Shown here: one piece after another, positions 51,911 through 61,943 of the stretch
How the letters are laid out: the number at the start of each line of letters is the position of its first letter
Numbering within the stretch: the stretch's first letter is position 1
Origin: Gammaproteobacteria bacterium
GTDB lineage: Bacteria > Pseudomonadota > Gammaproteobacteria > Steroidobacterales > JABDKV01
Assembly: GCA_024638445.1 (NCBI GenBank)
Contig: JAHEKH010000004.1
Coordinates: forward strand, 1 to 63,067
Reading direction: 5' to 3'
DNA length: 63,067 nucleotides
The notes under the pieces: generated by a model
What the model was told of the DNA's origin: nothing
The model's database searches: none
The model's input: the letters and a program-made list of their open reading frames with translations, nothing else
Program-made: the position numbers and the translations under genes

Positions 51911-53688
51911 TCGACTTTCGCCTTGGCGTCATAATCGAAGACCCGGCGCAGCTGCGCAGCTGCCTCCTGTGCCGAGAGAATCAGTGCTTCCTCGTCGTGA
52001 TGGATTGCGTGCTGGCGTTGCAGGGTTTTCTCGTCGTGCTCGCGAAACAGCGCAGCGGCCTGATCGGCTTCCTCGATGCTGCTGCCGAGAGCCACGAGAA
52101 TATCCCTGCTGAGCTCGATGCTGGACAACAGCGTGTCACGAATCAGCCCGTCGACCCCGAGATCCATCAGCGCAAACGCATGCTGGCGGTTGCGGGCCCT
52201 CGCATAAATCTTGACGTTGGGAAAATGATGCCGGACCGCGCTGGCGATACGCATCGAATTCTCGATATCTTCAACCGCCAGCACGAAGACCCTTGCCTTG
52301 TCGACCCTGGCCGAGCGAAGCAACTCCAGGTTGGAAGCGTCGCCATAGTAAATCTTGTTACCGAAACGGCGCACAAAATCCACCTGCTCAGAGCTGTTTT
52401 CCAGGGCGGTAAAAGGAATGTTTTTCATCGTCAGTATGCGGGCGACGATCTGTCCGAAACGTCCGAAACCGGCAATGATGACCTGGTGATCGGTCTCCTC
52501 GATGTCGTCAAACGGCCGCTCCAGCTCCCGATCCAGCTGGGCCGACAGCCGATGACTGGCAATGTAGAGCAGCGGCGTCAGGGCCATCGACAAAGTAACG
52601 GCCAACACCAGCCGGCCGGCCACTTCCGGCGCGAGCACGCCGTTGGCCACGCCGAGGGTGAACAGCACGAAGGCAAACTCGCCGCCCTGGGCCAGGTTTG
52701 CCGCAAGACGAATCGAATCGCGCCCGGAGTAACCGAACAGGCGGCCGATCGGCACCAGCACCGCCAGTTTGACCACAATCAGCACCGCGGTGAGCCCGAG
52801 GATCAGCAGCGGCTCACTCAGCAGCAGCGTGAGATCGACGGCCATGCCAACGGCCACGAAAAACAGTCCCAGCAGCAGACCCTTGAACGGCTCGATATCG
52901 GACTCGAGCTGGTAGCTGTACTCCGAGTCCGCCACCAGGACGCCGGCGAGGAATGCGCCGAGCCCCATCGACAGGCCGAGCGAGTACATCAGCAACGCCG
53001 AGCCGAGCACCAGCAGCAGCGCCGCCGCGGTAAAAATCTCGTGAACCTGGCTGGATGCCACCAGCCGAAGCAGCGGCCGCAGCAGGTACCGGCCGCCCAT
53101 GATAAACGCGGCCACCACGGCGACTGCGAGCGCCAGCTGTTGCAGCGGTGAGCTTTCCGGCGAGCCGTCGCCGGCCGTCACGGCCAGGTAGGGAACCAGC
53201 GCGATCAGCGGGATCACCGCCAGGTCCTGGAACAGCAAAACGCCAAACGAAGCCCGGCCCGATGGTGAACGCAGGTCTTTTTTCTCGGCCAGCATCTGCA
53301 GCACAAATGCGGTACTCGACAGCGAGAGGCCAAAGCCGACGAGCACCGCAGCCGGCAGGTCGCCGAGCCAGTAGTTCGCGAGCGCGGTCAAAAGCAGACC
53401 CGTGACCATCACCTGCGACAGGCCGATGCCGAAGACCAGCCGGCGCAGTAGCTTCAGGCGCGCGGGCTGCAGCTCGAGGCCGATAACGAACAGCAGCATG
53501 ACCACGCCGATCTCGGCGAAATGCAGCACCGAATCGACGTCGGATACCACGCCAATACCGTAGGGGCCGAGCAGCAGCCCGGCGGCGAGGTAGCCGATGA
53601 CCGACCCGAAACCGAGACGCCGGATCAGCGGGACAACAAATGTGGCGGCAGCGAGGAAAACCACTGCCTGGGCCAGCAAAGACGACAT
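51907..53688 (-). CDS. Kef-type monovalent cation:proton antiporter with RCK domain
   Basis: 593-residue CPA2 transporter: about twelve hydrophobic segments at 1-380 (FGSVIGYLAAGLLLGPYG, SSTAFVLQMLAEK, FQDLAVIPLIAL), then an RCK/TrkA-N domain at about 405-525 (HQVIIAGFGRFGQIVARIL, NKIYYGDASN). It would efflux K+ or Na+ in exchange for protons, gated by NAD(H) or glutathione adducts as in KefB/KefC. The regulatory loop of KefC (HALE-like) is replaced by ENSS. The kefF/kefG partner is not adjacent. ATG 53688. Confidence 0.93.
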   Translation of the reverse strand: MSSLLAQAVVFLAAATFVVPLIRRLGFGSVIGYLAAGLLLGPYGIGVVSDVDSVLHFAEIGVVMLLFVIGLELQPARLKLLRRLVFGIGLSQVMVTGLLLTALANYWLGDLPAAVLVGFGLSLSSTAFVLQMLAEKKDLRSPSGRASFGVLLFQDLAVIPLIALVPYLAVTAGDGSPESSPLQQLALAVAVVAAFIMGGRYLLRPLLRLVASSQVHEIFTAAALLLVLGSALLMYSLGLSMGLGAFLAGVLVADSEYSYQLESDIEPFKGLLLGLFFVAVGMAVDLTLLLSEPLLILGLTAVLIVVKLAVLVPIGRLFGYSGRDSIRLAANLAQGGEFAFVLFTLGVANGVLAPEVAGRLVLAVTLSMALTPLLYIASHRLSAQLDRELERPFDDIEETDHQVIIAGFGRFGQIVARILTMKNIPFTALENSSEQVDFVRRFGNKIYYGDASNLELLRSARVDKARVFVLAVEDIENSMRIASAVRHHFPNVKIYARARNRQHAFALMDLGVDGLIRDTLLSSIELSRDILVALGSSIEEADQAAALFREHDEKTLQRQHAIHHDEEALILSAQEAAAQLRRVFDYDAKAKVD

Positions 53689-53872
53689 GGCAACCTCTTT
53701 GTGATCGTTCAGACGCCCGGGAAAACCGGGCTATCCCATTCTGGGGGCCGGTCGAGCGAAAAACCAGTACCGGCCAGCGGGGTCATCATCGCGAAAAGTA
53801 GCTGAAACCATACCCGACCGGGGTTATCATCCCGCCGCCCGCCAATGCGCGGGCTGACAACGGAGAAATCAC

Positions 53873-55324
53873 ATGTCGATGCGCACGGTCCTGGCAGCCC
53901 TGTTCAGCCTGCTGCCGATGCTGGCCCTGGCCAGCCAGGATGAAATACGCGAACTGTTATTCGAGGACGCGATGGCGGCGCGCGGCGCTGCCGACGCGGT
54001 GGCGGCCAAGACCTATTCACCCCGCAGCTACGAGCGTGGCGCAGAAACGCTGGCCGATGCCGAACGCGATTTCCGTATCAACCGGCCACTGGAACGCATT
54101 CGCCAGGGTGCCGCCGAGGCGGCGGTACACTTTCGCAGCGCCGCGGAAACCGCGCGCGCCGCGCAGGAAAGCCTCTCGGGGCTCATCAAGCTGCGTGAGG
54201 CGGCGTTGAGCGTCGACGGCGGCCTGGCTGACGAAGACAGCTGGCTGGCCGGTGAACGGCGCTTCCGCGAAGCCATCATCGAGTTTGAACGCGGCGACAA
54301 GAAGCTCGCGGCACGAAGGGCCGGCGAAGCCGAGGCACCTTACCGGCAGGCCGAGCTCGCCGGCATCAAGGCCCGCTACCTGAACGAGGCGCGCCGGGTG
54401 CTGGCGCAGGCGGAGGAGGCACGCGCCGAACGCTATGCGCCGACGACCTACGCCCGCGCAAAACAGCTGCTGGCGGTCGCGTCGAAAGAGCTGACGGAAG
54501 ACCGCTACGACATCGACCGGCCCCGCGATCTTGCCCGCCAGGCCGAGGTCGAGGCCCGTCACGCCCTTTACCTGGCCGACTACGTGCGGCGGGCACGCAA
54601 GGAGAAAATCGATGCCGAAGCGCTGATCCTGGCCGGCGAAGTGCCGCTGCGGCAGATCGCCGGGGCCGCCGACCTGTCGGTCAACTTCCACCAGGGCTAT
54701 GAGCTGGCCACCGTGGCCATCATGGACTACATCGAGGCACTGCAGGACGACCTGCGCAACACCCGGCAGGACCTCTACGAGCGCAACGCCCAGGTCGATG
54801 CACTGGAAACGCAGCTGGATTCGCTGGAATCCCGTCTCGGCGGAATCAGCGAGGAGCGCAAGGCGCTGGAGGCCGAACTGGCCCGCCAGGAGCGCGAGCG
54901 TGAGCAGTTCGCCCGCATTGAAACCATGTTCACAGACGACCAGGCCGATGTCTTGCGCGACGGTGGCGAAGTCATTATCCGCCTCGTTGGCACCAGCTTT
55001 CCCTCGGGGCAGGCGGCGATCGAACCGACCGCCTACGAGCTGCTGGGCACCCTGATCCGGGCCGTCGACATATTCCCGAATTCACAGGTCCGTATCGAGG
55101 GCCACACCGATGCCTACGGCAGTGACTCGTTCAACATGGAGCTGTCGCAGAAGCGCGCCGATGCGGTGCTGAACTACGTGCTGGAAAACTCCGACATCGA
55201 GGCGTTCCGGCTCAGCGCCACCGGCTATGGCGAAACCCGGCCAATTGCCAACAACGAGACCGAGGAAGGCCGGGCCCGCAACCGGCGCACCGATGTGGTG
55301 ATCCGCCCCCGCGCAACTCGCTGA
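53873..55324 (+). CDS. OmpA-family protein with DUF4398-like helical domain
   Basis: 483-residue periplasm-facing protein. Signal peptide MSMRTVLAALFSLLPMLALA; a long helical, charged domain (about 20-290) with repeated AAxAxAE-type heptads, resembling DUF4398; a coiled-coil linker (DALETQLDSLESRLGG, about 300-345); and a C-terminal OmpA peptidoglycan-binding domain (TAYELLGTLIRAVDIFPNSQVRIEGHTD split as VRIEGHTDAYG and SQKRADAVLNYVLE). It probably tethers envelope components to the cell wall. Converges with the PurD-like gene. Confidence 0.93.
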   Translation: MSMRTVLAALFSLLPMLALASQDEIRELLFEDAMAARGAADAVAAKTYSPRSYERGAETLADAERDFRINRPLERIRQGAAEAAVHFRSAAETARAAQESLSGLIKLREAALSVDGGLADEDSWLAGERRFREAIIEFERGDKKLAARRAGEAEAPYRQAELAGIKARYLNEARRVLAQAEEARAERYAPTTYARAKQLLAVASKELTEDRYDIDRPRDLARQAEVEARHALYLADYVRRARKEKIDAEALILAGEVPLRQIAGAADLSVNFHQGYELATVAIMDYIEALQDDLRNTRQDLYERNAQVDALETQLDSLESRLGGISEERKALEAELARQEREREQFARIETMFTDDQADVLRDGGEVIIRLVGTSFPSGQAAIEPTAYELLGTLIRAVDIFPNSQVRIEGHTDAYGSDSFNMELSQKRADAVLNYVLENSDIEAFRLSATGYGETRPIANNETEEGRARNRRTDVVIRPRATR

Positions 55325-55331
55325 GTCAGAC

Positions 55332-55366
55332 GCCGGCACGCGGGCGTCACCGTCCGCGTGCCCGGC
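55332..55366. terminator. Imperfect hairpin between convergent genes
   Basis: GCCGGCACGCGG (55332-55343) can pair with CCGCGTGCCCGGC (55354-55366), with one bulged base. It lies between the OmpA-family and PurD-like stops. No T run follows, so it may serve mRNA 3' end protection more than termination. Confidence 0.5.
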
Positions 55367-56665
55367 TCAGGCTTCGCGCAGGTAGCCCCACGCGTGGAGC
55401 TTGTCGTGATCCTCGAACCAGCGGTCACCGATGTCCTTGCGGTAGTACATGTTCGGAATGAGGATGTTCTGGATCCGGTTGTAGGCCTGCGACTGGGCCT
55501 GCTTTACCGAGAGACCCGTACCCGTCACGATGAGAACGACGCCCGAGCTTCCGGTAATCAGCCACTCACCGTTGACCTCGCGGATGTCCTCAATGTGAAT
55601 TCCTTCGCGGTTCGGCTTGCGAAAAATGACCACGCGGTCGCGTGAATTGACGTCGAAAGTCTTTTCGTCGTTGTAGGGAAACGGCGGCACGACGATACGC
55701 ACACCCACCTGGAAACCACGCTTGCAGCGGAAGTTGTCCAGCGTGCCGCGCGCCATTCCGGCAAAAAAGTCGCCCAGCGGCATCGCCAGCCCGTCGCTCT
55801 GGATGCTGATCGTCGGGTAGCCGAACCGGGCGGTAAACTCCAGCGGGTAAATGCCCTTGCCGTTGACGATGCAATTGACGTCGATATAGCCCACGTAGCC
55901 TTCTTCGGCCAGGCGCTGCTCCAGTTTTCCGAGTGTCGCGGCAAAGATCCGGTTCGGTTCGCTCCAGTACATGCAGGTGCCCATTTCCCCGGTGGACGGC
56001 CCGATGTCGCCCGGGAACAACAGCTTGTGCTCGAAGTTGACGTTGATCGGGTGCATGAAGCGCTTGCCGTTGAAAAACGCGCCGACGGCAACCTCGACAC
56101 CGCGCACTCGTTTCTGCAGCTGGAATACCTTGACCGTATCGGCATAGGCGGCCTTGTACGACTGCAGCACGTGAACGACGTCTTTGCCGTCGTCCTCGCG
56201 GCCCACGAACAACAGGCGCTTGATGTTCTGCGCCTCGCCGCTGGGCTTGATGACATAGGCGGAGGGATGTTTCTCCACAAAAGCGATGGCTGAATCGAAA
56301 TCGCTGAAGTCCTGGAACGGAATGATCGATACACCGTGGCGGCGCAGCTCCTCCTGGCCAAAGCTGCGATCGTCTTCGAGCTTGTCGGTGTAGGCGGTGC
56401 CACCTACGACGTGGTGACCCTCGGCCCGCAGTTTCTCCGCTTTTGCGCCCTGCCCCAGGACATCGTCGAAGATGATGACATCGGCCCAATCGACATGGGG
56501 CTCCCACTGATCGACCTTGGGCACCAGGCCGTCGGCGATGGAACGCTCGCTCTCGGCCTCGATGAAATAACGCACCTCGTGGCCCTCGCGCACCAGCTGC
56601 CATGCGATATCGCTGATCAGCGCATCGATCGATACGAGCAGGAACTTGTAGCGTGTGTCCGGCAT
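55367..56665 (-). CDS. Divergent PurD-like ATP-grasp protein
   Basis: 432-residue ATP-grasp enzyme with the phosphoribosylamine–glycine ligase layout: ATP-binding segments YVIKPSGEAQNIKRLL and GIYPLEFTARFGYP, and a C-terminal PurD-like domain (VGVRIVVPPFPYNDE onward). It departs from true PurD: the N-terminal GGREHAL motif is missing (VSIDALISDIAW instead), and the metal-binding EFN reads EFT with Thr278. It is not in a purine gene cluster. It may ligate a different amine and acid. It follows the FG-GAP/sulfatase cassette on the same strand with about 72 bases between. Confidence 0.8.
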   Translation of the reverse strand: MPDTRYKFLLVSIDALISDIAWQLVREGHEVRYFIEAESERSIADGLVPKVDQWEPHVDWADVIIFDDVLGQGAKAEKLRAEGHHVVGGTAYTDKLEDDRSFGQEELRRHGVSIIPFQDFSDFDSAIAFVEKHPSAYVIKPSGEAQNIKRLLFVGREDDGKDVVHVLQSYKAAYADTVKVFQLQKRVRGVEVAVGAFFNGKRFMHPINVNFEHKLLFPGDIGPSTGEMGTCMYWSEPNRIFAATLGKLEQRLAEEGYVGYIDVNCIVNGKGIYPLEFTARFGYPTISIQSDGLAMPLGDFFAGMARGTLDNFRCKRGFQVGVRIVVPPFPYNDEKTFDVNSRDRVVIFRKPNREGIHIEDIREVNGEWLITGSSGVVLIVTGTGLSVKQAQSQAYNRIQNILIPNMYYRKDIGDRWFEDHDKLHAWGYLREA

Positions 56666-56737
56666 CTGCCGTTACCTCCGCGAAACGTTGCCGGCAGACG
56701 GGCCCGGATTGCGCGAATGATACGCCTGGCCGCGGAC

Positions 56738-59700
56738 TTAGGGGAGATATCCGAGCAGGAGCAGGCGCACGCTGTCGCCCGGGTTGATTGTCAGGCCGTC
56801 GGTGCGACAGTCCCAGGGATCGAGGCCGCTGCGGGGCGACAGGACCACCTGGCCGGTCGTGACATTCTCGCAGCGCGTCAGCATCGGCCGGCCGGCGAGG
56901 CCGATCGCCTTGCCGCCGACCTGGGCGCTACCGGTTGCCGTTCCCTCGAACAACATCACCACCCTTTCGCCGGGCGCGTACTCGAGACCCTTCCAGCCGC
57001 AGTCCCAGGCGCTCTTCGCGGACGCAAAAATCACGTTCGATGGCCGGTCGAGGTTCAGACAAATAACCCGGGTTCCGGCAACGTTGGTCAACGTCGCCCC
57101 AGGTCCGGGTGGCCGGCCGTAAACGACGTAACTGGCGCCTGCCTCCGAACGGCCGCCGGGGTCCGCCGCGTAGGCGCCGATGAGCAAATCACCGATCCCG
57201 TCGCTGTTCAGGTCGCCGGCACCACTCACCCATCGCCCCGCGCGATCACCGGGGGCAATGCCATTGAGAACGAGGCCATTCGTACCGTCGAGGCTCCCCA
57301 GCTCGAAGCTCCCGGCGCTGCCCAGCCCAGGCTCACCATAGATCACGTAAGCTGCGCCGGCATCGGAAGTGCCGTTGGGGTCAGCCCACTTCGCTCCGAT
57401 GAGCAGATCGTCGATACCGTCACCGCTGACATCCCCCGGCCCGCTCACCGAAAGCCCGGAGAGGTCGCCTGCGGCAACGCCGTTGATCACAAAGCCGTTG
57501 GGCCCGTTCAGCGAAGCCAGCTCCAGCGTGCCGCTGCTGCCGACACCCGGCGCGCCAAATACCACGTAGCTGGCTCCGGAGCGTGGACCAGTGGCGCTCG
57601 CCCGGTAAGCACCGATCAACAGGTCGTCGAGACCGTCCTGGTTGACGTCGCCGACGCCGCTCACTGAAAGGCCGGAGCGATCGTCGGCAGCGGCTCCATT
57701 GATCGTGAATCCGTTGCTACCGTCGAGGCTGGCGAGTTCCAGTGCTCCACCGGAACCCAGCAACGGCGCACCGAAGACGACGTAGCTCGTCCCCGCCAGC
57801 GACAGCCCGTTGGGATCGGCGAGAGCCGCGCCTATGACAATGTCGTCGACCCCGTCTCCGTTGATGTCGCCTGCCCCGCCCACGGCAAAACCCGCACGAT
57901 CCCCGGGTTGAATTCCGTTCAGGATGAATCCATTGCTGCCATCGAAATCCCCGGCCTCAATCGTTCCCCCGCTGCCGACAAAGGGCCCTCCAAAAACCAC
58001 GTAGCTCGAACCAGCATCCCAGATTCCGTCGGGTACGGCTCGCGGGTCGCCAACGATTGCATCGTCGAAGCCATCAGCGTTGACATCCCCAAGCGCACTC
58101 ACTGCGATACCGCGAGGATGCCGCTCTTCGAGCGAAAGTTCGCCGTTGAGAACCAGGCCGCTGCTGCCATCGAGTGCAGCGAGCTCAACTGCGCCACTGC
58201 TGCCCAGTCCGACGCTACCGAACACTACATAGGCAGCTCCGGAGTCTTCCCCGTTGGGTTCGGCGCCCGATGCACCTATGACCAGGTCGTCGATTCCATC
58301 GCCATTGAGATCCCGTGCGGTACTCACCGACGTGCCGGAATCGTCTCCGCTCTGGACACCGTTCACTACAAAACCCTCTGAACCGTCCAGGAGGGCAAGT
58401 TCGATCAGTCCGCCGGCCCCTACACCAGACCCGCCAAACACGACGTAACTCGCACCTGAGCCGTCTCCATTCGGATCGGCGCCGATGGCGCCCACCACGA
58501 GATCGCCAATGCCGTCACCGTTGACATCCCCGGCTGAATTCGCCGAGCAGCCCGTACGATCGCCTGCCGCAGCGCCATTGAGAGCAAAACCATTGGTGCC
58601 GTCGAGAGCCGACACGTTGAGCTCGCCTTTGTTTCCGGCGCCACCGAACACGACGTATGCCGCCCCGGCATCGGTGCCGTTCGGGTCCGCCCCGAACGCG
58701 CCGATTACAATGTCACTGATCGCGTCCCCATTCAGATCGCCCGCGCTGCCTACCGAGATTCCCGTGCTATCGCCATTGGCGTCACCCAGCACCGTCAGTC
58801 CATCGGTGTCCCCGAGAGTCGATAAACGCAGGAGACCGCTGCTGCCAATGTCGTTACGCCCGAAAACGACGTATCCGGCGCCCGATTCCGCGCCATGAGC
58901 GTCAGCCAGGTAGGCACCAACCAGCAAATCGTCTGTTCCGTCGTCATTGAAGTCGCCTGCGCTGCTCACCGCCACGCCCGCCAAGTCATTAGGTGTCGCG
59001 CCCGCTACGATGAAGCCGTTACTGCCGTCCAGCGTCCATAGACCGAGACTGCCGCTTTCCGCAACGCCAGCGCCACCGAACACTACGAAAGCCGCACCTG
59101 AGTTCAGACCGGCAGGATCGGCGCGGTGGGCGCCTAGCACGAGATCCGAGAATCCGTCGTTATTGATGTCACCAGCTCCGGCCGCGGAGTAACCGGTGAG
59201 AAAATCGACGCCGGCACCCATCAGGACAAACCCATTAGTGCCATCCAGCGATGACAACTCTAGGACACCGCTGCCGCCAACCCCGGTACCGCCGTACAGG
59301 ACGTAAGCCGCGCCCGCATAGCGGATACCGGCAGGCTCGGCAAAAGGTGCACCGATCACGAGGTCGTCGATACCGTCGCCGTTGAAATCACCCAGCGAAG
59401 CTACCGCAACGCCCGACCGGTTGTCCGGTCCCTCGCCATTCACAACGAAACCGTCCGTGCCGTCGAGCGCAGACAGCTCAAGCGTGCCCGGTCCGGCGAG
59501 ATGGGGGCCGCCGAAGACGATGTAGCTCGCTCCCGACTCATCATCATTCGGGTCAGCGTGCAGTGCACCGATGATCAGGTCGTCATTGCCGTCGCCATTG
59601 ACGTCGCCAGCCGAGGAAACCGAGATTCCCGTCGCGGTTTCCTGGGTCCGCCCTGAGGCGCCGTTTACGATAAACCCGTTTGAACCATCGACTGTCGACA

Positions 59701-60250
59701 GCTCTACGGCACCGCTGCTGCCCAACCCGGCGCCGCCGAACAGGACATAGCTCGCGCCCGCGTAGAAATCCGTGCCGGCGTTCTCCGCCGCAATGATCAG
59801 GTCATCGATACCGTCGCCATTCAGGTCGCCGGCATTGCTGACCGCGCCGCCGGCCTCGTCATCGGCGGTCACACCGTTGACGACGTAACCGTTGCTGCCG
59901 TCGAGGCTCGAGAGTTCGAGCAATGCGCTGGTTGGTCCGGCCGTGCCAAAAACCACGTAGCTGGCGCCGGAGTTCTTGCCGTTGGGATCGGCATGGAACG
60001 CACCGACGACCAGGTCGTCGATACCGTCGTCGTTGACGTCGCCGGCGCCGCTGATGGGATAACCGGATTCGTCACCCGGGTTGACGCCATGGAGGACGTA
60101 ACCATTGATTCCGTCGAGATCTGCAAGCTCGAGCTCGAGACGACCCGCCCCGGACTGGTCCGGAGCCAGGCACACGCTTACGCACAGCAAACCGCTGAGG
60201 AACCAGGCCCTTTCCGGCAGCCTGTCTGGACAAATTCCCTCTTGCTTCAT
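56738..60250 (-). CDS. Secreted FG-GAP double-propeller protein A with Cys-module tail
   Basis: 1170-residue exported protein. Signal-like N terminus (ERAWFLSGLLCVSVCLAPDQ) then 14 FG-GAP repeats of about 66-80 residues, each with LDGxNGFVxNG, a calcium-loop motif such as DVNDDGIDDLVVGA, and SGASYVVFG; fourteen equals two seven-bladed propellers. From residue 1064 (57061) to the end lie two modules: CLNLDRPSNV...AWDC...GL and CENVTTGQVV...PWDC...GL...PGD. The same tail ends the second FG-GAP protein. Adhesion or carbohydrate binding is likely. ATG 60250 has AAGG directly adjacent, a poor site, so the exact start is uncertain. Confidence 0.92.
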   Translation of the reverse strand: MKQEGICPDRLPERAWFLSGLLCVSVCLAPDQSGAGRLELELADLDGINGYVLHGVNPGDESGYPISGAGDVNDDGIDDLVVGAFHADPNGKNSGASYVVFGTAGPTSALLELSSLDGSNGYVVNGVTADDEAGGAVSNAGDLNGDGIDDLIIAAENAGTDFYAGASYVLFGGAGLGSSGAVELSTVDGSNGFIVNGASGRTQETATGISVSSAGDVNGDGNDDLIIGALHADPNDDESGASYIVFGGPHLAGPGTLELSALDGTDGFVVNGEGPDNRSGVAVASLGDFNGDGIDDLVIGAPFAEPAGIRYAGAAYVLYGGTGVGGSGVLELSSLDGTNGFVLMGAGVDFLTGYSAAGAGDINNDGFSDLVLGAHRADPAGLNSGAAFVVFGGAGVAESGSLGLWTLDGSNGFIVAGATPNDLAGVAVSSAGDFNDDGTDDLLVGAYLADAHGAESGAGYVVFGRNDIGSSGLLRLSTLGDTDGLTVLGDANGDSTGISVGSAGDLNGDAISDIVIGAFGADPNGTDAGAAYVVFGGAGNKGELNVSALDGTNGFALNGAAAGDRTGCSANSAGDVNGDGIGDLVVGAIGADPNGDGSGASYVVFGGSGVGAGGLIELALLDGSEGFVVNGVQSGDDSGTSVSTARDLNGDGIDDLVIGASGAEPNGEDSGAAYVVFGSVGLGSSGAVELAALDGSSGLVLNGELSLEERHPRGIAVSALGDVNADGFDDAIVGDPRAVPDGIWDAGSSYVVFGGPFVGSGGTIEAGDFDGSNGFILNGIQPGDRAGFAVGGAGDINGDGVDDIVIGAALADPNGLSLAGTSYVVFGAPLLGSGGALELASLDGSNGFTINGAAADDRSGLSVSGVGDVNQDGLDDLLIGAYRASATGPRSGASYVVFGAPGVGSSGTLELASLNGPNGFVINGVAAGDLSGLSVSGPGDVSGDGIDDLLIGAKWADPNGTSDAGAAYVIYGEPGLGSAGSFELGSLDGTNGLVLNGIAPGDRAGRWVSGAGDLNSDGIGDLLIGAYAADPGGRSEAGASYVVYGRPPGPGATLTNVAGTRVICLNLDRPSNVIFASAKSAWDCGWKGLEYAPGERVVMLFEGTATGSAQVGGKAIGLAGRPMLTRCENVTTGQVVLSPRSGLDPWDCRTDGLTINPGDSVRLLLLGYLP

Positions 60251-60268
60251 CCTTTAGTCACGCAGGCG

Positions 60269-61918
60269 TCAGGGTATCGACAGGGATTCGAGGAACCGGC
60301 ACTGGATACCGGCACAGGATTGGAGCAGCCCCAGCAGTGTACCGAAAGGCGCGCCCGGTGGCGGCACTAGCGACTGCATCTGGTACGGGTCTGTCAGCAG
60401 ATCGTAGAACTCGACATGAGTGGGCGCCTGCGTATTGCTCAGGTTTGCAAACGTGGTCGAGAATACCAGGTCTCTCGACGTGTCGCGGTAGCGCAGGGCC
60501 GCGTACTTGGCATAGCCGCTGTCCGGCACATAATAGTGTTCGACGAGGAATACTTTACGGTGCCACAAATGGTTGACGGGGTCAGCCAGCAACGAAACCA
60601 GGCTCGTCCCGTCGAGCTGATAGGGCGGCACCACATCCGCATAGTCGACCAGCGTCGCCGCCAGGTCATTGTTGATCACGGTCTGGCTCGCGACCACGCC
60701 AGCGGGTATTCCCGGTCCACGGATCAGCAGCGGCACGCGGATCGACTCTTCGTAAACGACCTCTTTGCCGGAGGCGCGGTGCTCGCCGTACATCCAGCCA
60801 TTGTCCGAGGTGAAAATCACCACCGTATCGTTGTCGACGCCGTTGGCAATGAGCCGGTCCATCACGGTGCCGACCAGGTCGTCGACTGCCATCATCGAGG
60901 CCATCATCGACTTGTACTGGTCGATCATCATCACGGCTTCGTCGGGGATGACCATCGGCGGGATATCGGCCGGGCACTGGTGAGTAGCCGCCGGCGGCGA
61001 CATCGGCAGGCAGGTGGGCTTGTCCGACATGTCCGGCTCGTTGAACGAGGGCTTGATCAACGGGCCGGGAAGCTCGCCGTTGGCCAGATCCCCATCGACC
61101 AGGTAGGCGTGACGCGGAGCCGGCCGGATCACCGGCTCGAAGCGGCTCATCAGCAGGTCATCGGGAATCGGCTCGACATGCGGCGCAAAGGTGTCGACGA
61201 ACAGCAGGAACGGCGTGCCGCCGGCAACGCTGTCATCGATGAAACCGGCGGCACGGTCCGCCAGCACATCGGTCTGGTATTCCGCCTCGGCATTGCCGAA
61301 CGCGATCAGGGTGCCGTTGTAATTCAGCTCATAGTCGAACACTTTGAAAGTGCCCGGGTCCACGAGTCCGTGCCACTCGTCATAGCCCGCGGGCACGTGC
61401 AGCCTGGGGTCAGGTTGACCCGGCTCCAGCTCGGTGCCCAGCAGACACACGCCGTCAGGACCACAGACCCCGTAACCGTTGAGGTACCGCCCGACGTGAC
61501 CGGTGCGGTAGCCCGACGCCTGCAGCCACGTCGCCACGGTCGATGACTCGCGGCCGGGGTCGGCGCCGTTGGGCAACCAGCCCTCCCAGGCAATACCCGG
61601 ATAGTTGCCGGCATCGAAACCGGTCCGCCGATTGTGATAAACGCGGTGATTGTGAGTGTACTGTCCGCGCAACAGGGTTACCCGCGACGGGCAGCACAAC
61701 GCGTTGCTGACAAAAGAATTATCGAACTTCACGCCGCCGTTGACGAGATATTGCTGGATATTGGGCGCCAGGCCCAGGTCCAGCGTTGCCGCAAGCAGGT
61801 CTTCGGACAAATCGTCGGAGAGCACCACCACGAGATTGGGGCGCTCCTGTGCGCCGGCAACGGACGCAGCGAGCATGGCCAGTGACAGGAAAGCCGTAGC
61901 GATTGCGGTTTTTTTCAT
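60269..61918 (-). CDS. Secreted sulfatase (formylglycine type)
   Basis: 549-residue exported sulfatase. Signal peptide MKKTAIATAFLSLAMLAASVAGAQ; metal site VVLSDDLSED; the FGly motif CCPSR at 75-79 (Cys75 converted to formylglycine); HVGRYLNGYG and FTSDNGWMYGEHR later. ATG 61918 is preceded by GGGGGA; the longer frame upstream lacks a signal. It cleaves sulfate esters from a polysaccharide or small substrate outside the cell. It lies 18 bases before FG-GAP protein A and 25 bases after FG-GAP protein B, an operon. No FGE maturase is in the window. Confidence 0.95.
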   Translation of the reverse strand: MKKTAIATAFLSLAMLAASVAGAQERPNLVVVLSDDLSEDLLAATLDLGLAPNIQQYLVNGGVKFDNSFVSNALCCPSRVTLLRGQYTHNHRVYHNRRTGFDAGNYPGIAWEGWLPNGADPGRESSTVATWLQASGYRTGHVGRYLNGYGVCGPDGVCLLGTELEPGQPDPRLHVPAGYDEWHGLVDPGTFKVFDYELNYNGTLIAFGNAEAEYQTDVLADRAAGFIDDSVAGGTPFLLFVDTFAPHVEPIPDDLLMSRFEPVIRPAPRHAYLVDGDLANGELPGPLIKPSFNEPDMSDKPTCLPMSPPAATHQCPADIPPMVIPDEAVMMIDQYKSMMASMMAVDDLVGTVMDRLIANGVDNDTVVIFTSDNGWMYGEHRASGKEVVYEESIRVPLLIRGPGIPAGVVASQTVINNDLAATLVDYADVVPPYQLDGTSLVSLLADPVNHLWHRKVFLVEHYYVPDSGYAKYAALRYRDTSRDLVFSTTFANLSNTQAPTHVEFYDLLTDPYQMQSLVPPPGAPFGTLLGLLQSCAGIQCRFLESLSIP

Positions 61919-61943
61919 TGTTGTAGTCCCCCGGACGAGTTTC

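Noticed and set aside
56336-57667. 443-residue plus-strand frame opposite PurD-like and FG-GAP genes
   Set aside because: Spans two well-supported minus-strand genes and their gap; composition is typical of antisense GC-rich DNA.
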